From assembly GCA_023229985.1 (NCBI GenBank), contig JALNYF010000065.1, forward strand, positions 1 through 10,874: a DNA stretch of 10,874 nt, in the 5' to 3' direction. The notes below the pieces were generated by a model. That model was not told the origin of the DNA. It saw nothing but the letters and a program-made list of their open reading frames with translations, and ran no database searches. This stretch comes from Bacteroidales bacterium. Its GTDB lineage: Bacteria > Bacteroidota > Bacteroidia > Bacteroidales > WCHB1-69. Within the stretch, counting starts at the first letter, position 1; every line of letters starts with the position of its first letter. The translations under genes and the position numbers were made by a program. Positions 6,007 to 10,874 of the stretch are shown here, piece by piece.

Positions 6007-9000
6007 TTACCCCACAACCTTTACGCTGCTCGCTTCATGTCCGTTGCGACTGACTTCAATGTGCGTTTTGATTCTCTCGCGCAAACCCTCCACGTGACTG
6101 ATAATTCCTATCTTGCGACTTCCATTGGCGTTGAGATGCTCAAGTGCATTCATCACAGTGTTAAGATGCTCCCCGCTCAATGTTCCAAAACCTTCATCAA
6201 TGAACAACATCTCTACCGGAAGCCCCTGCTTGTTGATATTCGACAAACCTAATGCCAAGGCTAACGATACCAGAAAACTTTCCCCTCCCGATAACGTATT
6301 AACCGGTCTGACTGCATCGTTCTCGTAATTATCAATAATCGTTATTAGAAATCCGGTGCAATCCAATTTGTAACGATTGGACAAGCGTTCCAGATAGTAA
6401 TTGGCACCGCTCAGCAGCTGTTTAAGTACAAAAGACTGCATCATTTTTCGAAATTTTGTACCTTCTTTATCCCCGAACACTTTATTCATATTCTCCCATT
6501 TTTTCCAATCTTCGAACAATAAATCGCACTTTAGCTTTTGTTCTGCAATTCTTCCCCGATTTTCTTGGTCAGATTGAAGTTGCTGTATCAATTTCCCCTT
6601 TTCTTCTTGGGCGTTTTTTTTCGTTGTTTCGAGTTCTTCAAGTAGTTGTTTCAAACGATCTGGTGTGTCAGTTTCTTCCAAAGGCATTTTCTTCTCATCG
6701 TGCGATATAATGGCGCTCTCAGCCGCTTTTTTCTCACCTTCCTTCACTTTTAAGTTCTCTTTTTGAGCGGCAATATGGCTTCGCTTCGTCAAAATATCGT
6801 GATCGCTATAGTTGCACAATTCTTGTAATCTGGTTGAGTTGATGGAAGAATTGTCAGCATAAAACTTTTCTAACAGTTGCTCATTTGTTTTTAAAATGGC
6901 AGAAGTTTCCGTTATTGCTCTGTTTAGGGCGGTAACGTCCGTGTTCAGGTGATTCCATTTTGCCTCAAGGTTCGGCTCTTCAGTAGATTGGCAGGGAAGA
7001 ATTGTTTGCCATTCCGGTAGTGTTGTCAGAATTTGAATTTTTACCGTATCAATTTGATTTTGAGTGTTTTGTAATATTCTTAAGTCGTTTTCTATTGTGG
7101 AACATTCTTGAATGGTTTGAAGATAACTTCCAGCATCAGATTCCAATTTTTGAATAAACTGCGTTGCATTACTTTCCCACTCTTTTTGCCAATCGGGATA
7201 GCTGATGATGGCTTGAATTTTGCCATAAATATCGTCCGCCTGATTCTTGTAATTACTTATCAGAGAGGTAGATTTTTCAATATTGCTTTTTGTTTCTTCC
7301 CATTGTTTCCATGAGTTTTGTTCTTGTTTTTGAGCCGTGTCAAATCCTTTTTGTGTTATTTCGTCTTTTTCTTTTTGTAACCGATTAATTTCATTTTGCA
7401 AAAGATGACAAGTATTCAGTTGGGCGGTTAATGCAGCAATGTTTTTAGAAATCCGTTCTTTTTCCGCAATAAAAATATCGTTGAGGTTGGCTGACATTTC
7501 ATCTATTCCGCATTGATGGCAATGAGTGATGAAATCGTCATATTTCTGCTTACAATCTGTAGTTATCTGTTTGATTTTTTCTTCTTTTTGCTGACGCTGT
7601 TTTTTTTGTAAATCGACAAGATTCAGACTCTTGTTAAACAATTCTTGGGCTTCGTCGAAAATTTGTTTTTGTTGCTGTTGTTTTTGTAGAACGGGTTCCA
7701 GTGCTTTTGCAAAAGCGTCATCTTGCAATACCGAATCAATGAGATGCCCGCAAACCGGACATTTGTCGTTTACTTTCAGCTGTTGTCGCAGCGTTTTGGC
7801 AGCATCATTGACAGATAACAAAGTCTTTTGGTACAACGATTCAGCATCATTATAAGCTTTTTGTGCCGCTTCTAGATTCTCCTTCAATTCAGCCGTTTTA
7901 TTGTTGTTTTCCAAAATCTCTTTTTCAAGATTTGCTTGATGATCGGATTCCGTCTGCAACTCCTTCTTTTTTTCGGAATAGACTTGATAAACTCTTTCTG
8001 TTTCGTTGATGATAGTCAGTAACTCCTGCTGTTTTTCTTTTTCTTTTTCTAAACTTTGTAAGTTTTTTTGTCCTAATTCTTCTTTTTTTTGATTGATTTC
8101 TGTTTGTTTATTTTGATTGTTGGTCTTGGCTTGTGCGGTAACTATCTTAGCTGATTGATAAATCTTTTCGAGATTTGGCAAGGCATTCTCATTCTTTATT
8201 TTTAGTTGCGATTCTTTATCGATTTCCAATCCCAGGCGTATAATGGATTGTAATTCGGAAACGATGGTCTGACTTTGTCTGAACATCTCGTCCAATGGTT
8301 GTTGTTGATCGAGAAAATTCTCTTTCGCAATTTTTTGTTGGGAGAGTGACAGGATGGTTGCTTTTAAATAATTGTAATTTCCAGACAAAGTCGCAAAATC
8401 GGTTTTAAGTTCATCCAATGAATGGACATTCGATTTTATTTTTTGTTGGTTAACGTTCCATGAATTAAGTGTTTCACGTGCTTTACCGGTGTTATCCCAA
8501 TCGGTAATCAGCTTTTCGTTTTCTTTAAAGTCGGGAGCAGAAATTTGGGTTTGTAATTGCTCCCATTCGCGGTTAGTTTTATCCAATTTATTACGGAGTT
8601 CCTCGCGCGTAAGCAGCCAATTGTGTTTTTTGTTGATGATTTCGTATTCCTCGTCCGTGGTTTTTTCCGATTTTTTCAAATCAGAAATCTTTTGTTGAAT
8701 TTTCAAAAATTGCTCCTGCGTCAGCAAAGTTTCTTCAATTGTTTTAATTTTGGTGTATTCGTCTTTGTGTAACTTTTCTTTTTTGTTTGTTTCATCGAAG
8801 AGGCGTTTCCCGTATCGCGTATATTGCTCGGTGTTGGTTAGTTTTTCTAAAATACTTGCTTTATCATTATCATCGCTGAGCATGAACTTGGTAAATTCGC
8901 CTTGAGCAAGCATGGTAGTTCTGCAAAACTGTTCAAAAGTAAGTCCTATAATTTCTTCAATCAGTTGAGACACCTTATTTTGTATGACTTTATCTCCTAT

Positions 9001-9384
9001 TCGCAATGATGAATTGATTAATAAGGTTCCGTTGATAGCGTTTTTAGCTCTGTGGGCTTCCCAAGTTGCACAATAGGGCTGATCATCGACCGAAAAGTTA
9101 AGTTCTACGAAGGCTTGGGTAGTGTGGCGGCGCATGATTTGGGCTACTTTGTCGCTTGCCAAACCGTTGATAGCAACCGCATCTCGAGAGGAAATATTTT
9201 TGTTAAAGCGCGGTGTTTTGCCAAATAAAGCCAAACTGATGGCATCTAAGATGGTGGTTTTCCCAACGCCTGTTTCTCCACAAATGAGAAATAAACTATT
9301 GTCAACCAGCGGTTTTTGATTAAAATCTATGACCGCGTCGGCAATTGAGGCAATATTATGAATAGTGATCTTTTCTATCTTCAT
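6007..9384 (-). CDS. sbcC: SbcC, ATPase subunit of the SbcCD nuclease (Rad50-type SMC-like protein)
   Basis: SbcC is the coiled-coil ATPase that, with SbcD, recognises and processes DNA hairpins and double-strand ends. The 1125-residue protein has the full layout. The N-terminal ATPase lobe carries Walker A GETGVGKTT at 36-44. A long coiled-coil arm rich in Glu, Lys and Gln leads to the zinc hook Cys542-Pro-Val-Cys545, and a returning coiled coil follows. The C-terminal lobe has the ABC signature LSGGE at 1031-1035, Walker B ending in Asp1063-Glu1064, and a switch His1097. An extra CHQC motif (Cys622/Cys625) lies in the returning arm. The ATG at 9384 gives the standard start MKIEKITIHN; a TTG two codons earlier is less likely. 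It begins 10 nt after the sbcD stop, so the pair is one operon. Confidence 0.96.
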   Translation of the reverse strand: MKIEKITIHNIASIADAVIDFNQKPLVDNSLFLICGETGVGKTTILDAISLALFGKTPRFNKNISSRDAVAINGLASDKVAQIMRRHTTQAFVELNFSVDDQPYCATWEAHRAKNAINGTLLINSSLRIGDKVIQNKVSQLIEEIIGLTFEQFCRTTMLAQGEFTKFMLSDDNDKASILEKLTNTEQYTRYGKRLFDETNKKEKLHKDEYTKIKTIEETLLTQEQFLKIQQKISDLKKSEKTTDEEYEIINKKHNWLLTREELRNKLDKTNREWEQLQTQISAPDFKENEKLITDWDNTGKARETLNSWNVNQQKIKSNVHSLDELKTDFATLSGNYNYLKATILSLSQQKIAKENFLDQQQPLDEMFRQSQTIVSELQSIIRLGLEIDKESQLKIKNENALPNLEKIYQSAKIVTAQAKTNNQNKQTEINQKKEELGQKNLQSLEKEKEKQQELLTIINETERVYQVYSEKKKELQTESDHQANLEKEILENNNKTAELKENLEAAQKAYNDAESLYQKTLLSVNDAAKTLRQQLKVNDKCPVCGHLIDSVLQDDAFAKALEPVLQKQQQQKQIFDEAQELFNKSLNLVDLQKKQRQQKEEKIKQITTDCKQKYDDFITHCHQCGIDEMSANLNDIFIAEKERISKNIAALTAQLNTCHLLQNEINRLQKEKDEITQKGFDTAQKQEQNSWKQWEETKSNIEKSTSLISNYKNQADDIYGKIQAIISYPDWQKEWESNATQFIQKLESDAGSYLQTIQECSTIENDLRILQNTQNQIDTVKIQILTTLPEWQTILPCQSTEEPNLEAKWNHLNTDVTALNRAITETSAILKTNEQLLEKFYADNSSINSTRLQELCNYSDHDILTKRSHIAAQKENLKVKEGEKKAAESAIISHDEKKMPLEETDTPDRLKQLLEELETTKKNAQEEKGKLIQQLQSDQENRGRIAEQKLKCDLLFEDWKKWENMNKVFGDKEGTKFRKMMQSFVLKQLLSGANYYLERLSNRYKLDCTGFLITIIDNYENDAVRPVNTLSGGESFLVSLALALGLSNINKQGLPVEMLFIDEGFGTLSGEHLNTVMNALEHLNANGSRKIGIISHVEGLRERIKTHIEVSRNGHEASSVKVVG

Positions 9385-9394
9385 AAACAATTAC

Positions 9395-10609
9395 TTAAAC
9401 GTTTTTAAATTCCTGATTGACAGCTTTTATAACCGAAGTCAACAAATCCTGTTCTTCCTGACTGAGTGGGTGGTATTGATGGGCAATTTCGACAATTTCT
9501 TTGGGGGACAAGTCTCGCAATTCTTCAATTGATTTATTGGGAAGCTCTTCAATTTTTGTTGTTACCGTATTTTGAATCAGATTGATAAGACAGAAACGGC
9601 ACTTTAAGTCGGAGTAATTTTGAAGTATTTCCTGTAATTTGAGATTGCATTCCGTTACATTGGCGCCTTGCTCGGCGATGATGTTGAGGCGTACATATAC
9701 GTTTTTGTCAAGTTGCTCTTTTAGAAGTTCAACAGCCGATTCAAAACTGGTTCCTTCCTGACAATTTGGCAATGTTATGGCGGGACGGAGTTCGGTGATG
9801 GGCAGGGTAGTGCATTGAGGGACAGCTCCATGTTCCGATATTTCTATCATGGAGACGGAGTGTTCAAAAGCTTCGTCAAAGCTGACGGCGATGGGTGTCC
9901 CACAATAGCGGCTGCGTTTCTCTTTGTCCAGCCATTGGGGGTGATGAATATGACCTAAAGCCAAGTAGTCGTAACCATTGCCAAGTGATTCAGTAGTAGC
10001 ATATTCCAAACCGCCCACGCATTCTGTGGTTTCGTATTTTTCTACTTTATGTCCGGTGGTATTGCAGCCCTTTACTGCCAAATGAGCGGTGAGTACCACG
10101 GGCAGGTTCTCTGAATTTAAAGTGGCTACGCTGTGCAGTAAACCCTGAAAAAACGCCGATTGGCGATTGCCGGCTTCGTTATCCGGCACAGGTGGAAAAT
10201 TCCGCTCCGAACAGTACGGAACCGCAGCGATAAACCCTTGATTCCCAACTTTAATAATGTGATTTTGATAATCACTCGACACGTTGCCGATAATGTGAAT
10301 GTTTACGAAGTTCCACAGTTTTTTGTCTATTTCAAGCCGCGAATAACTGTCGTGATTACCGGCAGTAACCACAATCTCCATCGTCTTACACTGTTCGCGA
10401 ATGCTAAGAAGTGCCTCCACGAACATGGTTTGCACATCGATACCGGGGAGTGCGGTGTCAAAAATATCGCCACAAATTACCATGGCATCAGGCTGATGCT
10501 CTTTCACGATCGTGGCAATTTGTTTCACAAAATGCAGTTGTTCTTCTTTTCGGTCATAGTTATAAAGTTTATGTCCCAAATGCCAATCACTGGTGTGTAA
10601 AATTTTCAT
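9395..10609 (-). CDS. sbcD: SbcD, nuclease subunit of the SbcCD complex (Mre11-type)
   Basis: SbcD is the Mn2+-dependent metallophosphoesterase nuclease that works with SbcC on DNA ends and hairpins. The 404 residues show all phosphoesterase motifs in order: Asp8-x-His10 (SDWHLGH), GDIFD at 47-51 with Asp48, GNHDS at 84-88 with Asn85 and His86, His176 in LTAHL, and GHIHH with His220 and His222. A C-terminal capping/SbcC-binding part follows, about residue 270 to the end. The ATG at 10609 opens the canonical MKILHTSDWHLGH start, so the start is secure. It is the first gene of the sbcD-sbcC operon. A -7-like element lies about 90 nt upstream, and a terminator-like hairpin farther upstream would insulate it from the next gene. 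Length is typical and no key residue is missing. Confidence 0.97.
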   Translation of the reverse strand: MKILHTSDWHLGHKLYNYDRKEEQLHFVKQIATIVKEHQPDAMVICGDIFDTALPGIDVQTMFVEALLSIREQCKTMEIVVTAGNHDSYSRLEIDKKLWNFVNIHIIGNVSSDYQNHIIKVGNQGFIAAVPYCSERNFPPVPDNEAGNRQSAFFQGLLHSVATLNSENLPVVLTAHLAVKGCNTTGHKVEKYETTECVGGLEYATTESLGNGYDYLALGHIHHPQWLDKEKRSRYCGTPIAVSFDEAFEHSVSMIEISEHGAVPQCTTLPITELRPAITLPNCQEGTSFESAVELLKEQLDKNVYVRLNIIAEQGANVTECNLKLQEILQNYSDLKCRFCLINLIQNTVTTKIEELPNKSIEELRDLSPKEIVEIAHQYHPLSQEEQDLLTSVIKAVNQEFKNV

Positions 10610-10696
10610 ATTGAGATTATTAAATATCTGTTTTTAATTCCGCGAAGATATAATTTATCATGTTACAAAAAATAGGTCGTTTATGTTTTTTTTGAA

Positions 10697-10704
10697 CAAA
10701 TGTA
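10697..10704 (-). promoter_or_regulatory. Candidate -7 promoter element for sbcDC (TACATTTG on the - strand)
   Basis: Read on the - strand, 10704 down to 10697 is TACATTTG, an exact match to TAnnTTTG, 87 nt upstream of the sbcD ATG. No clear TTG is found at the expected -33 distance, so the call rests on one box and its position. A hairpin that could end transcription from the right lies upstream, which makes a promoter in this interval necessary if that hairpin works. Confidence 0.5.
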
Positions 10705-10793
10705 TCGCCATTGTTTTTTCTGTTATAGATTATATAGAAAAAATCGAGACTTCTTTTTATAAGTTCAATTAGTAAAGTTATAAAAATAAGAAG

Positions 10794-10821
10794 AAAAAAA
10801 GGCTGACCCAAAAAGTCAGCC
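10794..10821 (-). terminator. Terminator-like hairpin for a - strand gene beyond the right edge
   Basis: A perfect 7-bp GC-rich stem (GGCTGAC at 10801-10807 with GTCAGCC at 10815-10821, 7-nt loop) borders a run of seven A's at 10794-10800 on the + strand. Read on the - strand this is stem then T-run, the intrinsic terminator arrangement. On the + strand there is no T-run, so it points to - strand transcription entering from the right. Confidence 0.75.
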
Positions 10822-10874
10822 CCAAAAGTGGTAAATTTGTAAATTCAATCTCCTACAAAAGAAAAAACAAATGA
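10822..10874. other. Right-edge stretch, possible end of a neighbouring gene
   Basis: These 53 nt follow the - strand terminator and probably hold the 3' end of a gene outside the window. One - strand frame is open from the edge and stops with TGA at 10847-10845, giving a 9-residue tail (SFVFSFVGD). The other two - strand frames also stop within a short distance. The final bases contain an ATG at 10871 on the + strand after an A-rich stretch, so a + strand start is also conceivable. There is too little sequence to identify a product. Confidence 0.25.

Noticed and set aside
7300..8800. Strongly T-rich + strand with many short similar runs, resembling a simple-sequence repeat region
   Set aside because: It is the complement of Glu/Lys/Gln codons of the SbcC coiled coil. 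No exact tandem repeat unit is present.
10160..10600. 146-residue + strand open frame opposite sbcD
   Set aside because: It runs antisense through the conserved phosphoesterase motifs of sbcD and has no recognisable domain.
10620..10811. 63-residue - strand open frame upstream of sbcD
   Set aside because: It would start inside the terminator hairpin and its translation is low-complexity Phe/Ile/Lys sequence from AT-rich intergenic DNA.
1..10874. CRISPR array, tRNA/rRNA, insertion sequence or attachment site
   Set aside because: No regularly spaced repeats, no transposase or integrase frame, no target duplications and no RNA-gene folds were recognised. The gene content is housekeeping and in consistent operons.

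Overview
The window looks like a chromosomal segment of an anaerobic Bacteroidota bacterium, most likely Bacteroidales-like. Three things point there. The DNA is AT-rich. The best promoter-like elements fit the Bacteroidota -7 consensus TAnnTTTG. Start codons are preceded by A/T-rich leaders without an AGGAGG Shine-Dalgarno core. The gene content (2-oxoacid:ferredoxin oxidoreductase, small 2[4Fe-4S] ferredoxins, rubrerythrin) indicates ferredoxin-based anaerobic metabolism. The genus cannot be read from the sequence.

Layout, left to right. (1) On the + strand, the 3' part of a YegS/DAGK-type lipid kinase gene runs off the left edge. It is followed 17 nt later by radA (DNA recombination/repair ATPase), and then by a rubrerythrin gene starting at 2061. 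(2) A 55-residue 2[4Fe-4S] ferredoxin gene forms its own unit, with a -7 promoter match upstream and a strong intrinsic terminator downstream. (3) A four-gene + strand operon at 3184-5924 encodes the delta (ferredoxin-like), alpha, beta (TPP-binding) and gamma subunits of a 2-oxoacid:ferredoxin oxidoreductase (korDABC; the alpha subunit is also VorB-like). A candidate promoter lies in front and an intrinsic terminator behind. (4) Convergent to it, on the - strand, is the sbcD-sbcC pair encoding the Mre11/Rad50-type nuclease complex. The two genes are 10 nt apart, with a -7-like promoter element in front of sbcD. (5) The last 265 nt hold no complete gene. A hairpin there is oriented to terminate - strand transcription arriving from beyond the right edge.

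How the genes fit together: the oxidoreductase decarboxylates a 2-oxoacid to its acyl-CoA and passes electrons through its [4Fe-4S] clusters to ferredoxin, for which the product of the gene just upstream is a plausible acceptor. Rubrerythrin protects such oxygen-sensitive enzymes by reducing peroxide. RadA and SbcCD act in recombination and DNA-end processing.

I searched for an undescribed system (arrays, mobile elements, defence or toxin modules, unusual repeats) and did not find one; this is largely a housekeeping region. The points most worth checking are a second CxxC motif in the SbcC coiled coil, the undecided substrate of the oxidoreductase, a shared ATTATG start context in the five iron-sulfur genes, and some unexplained intergenic sequence.
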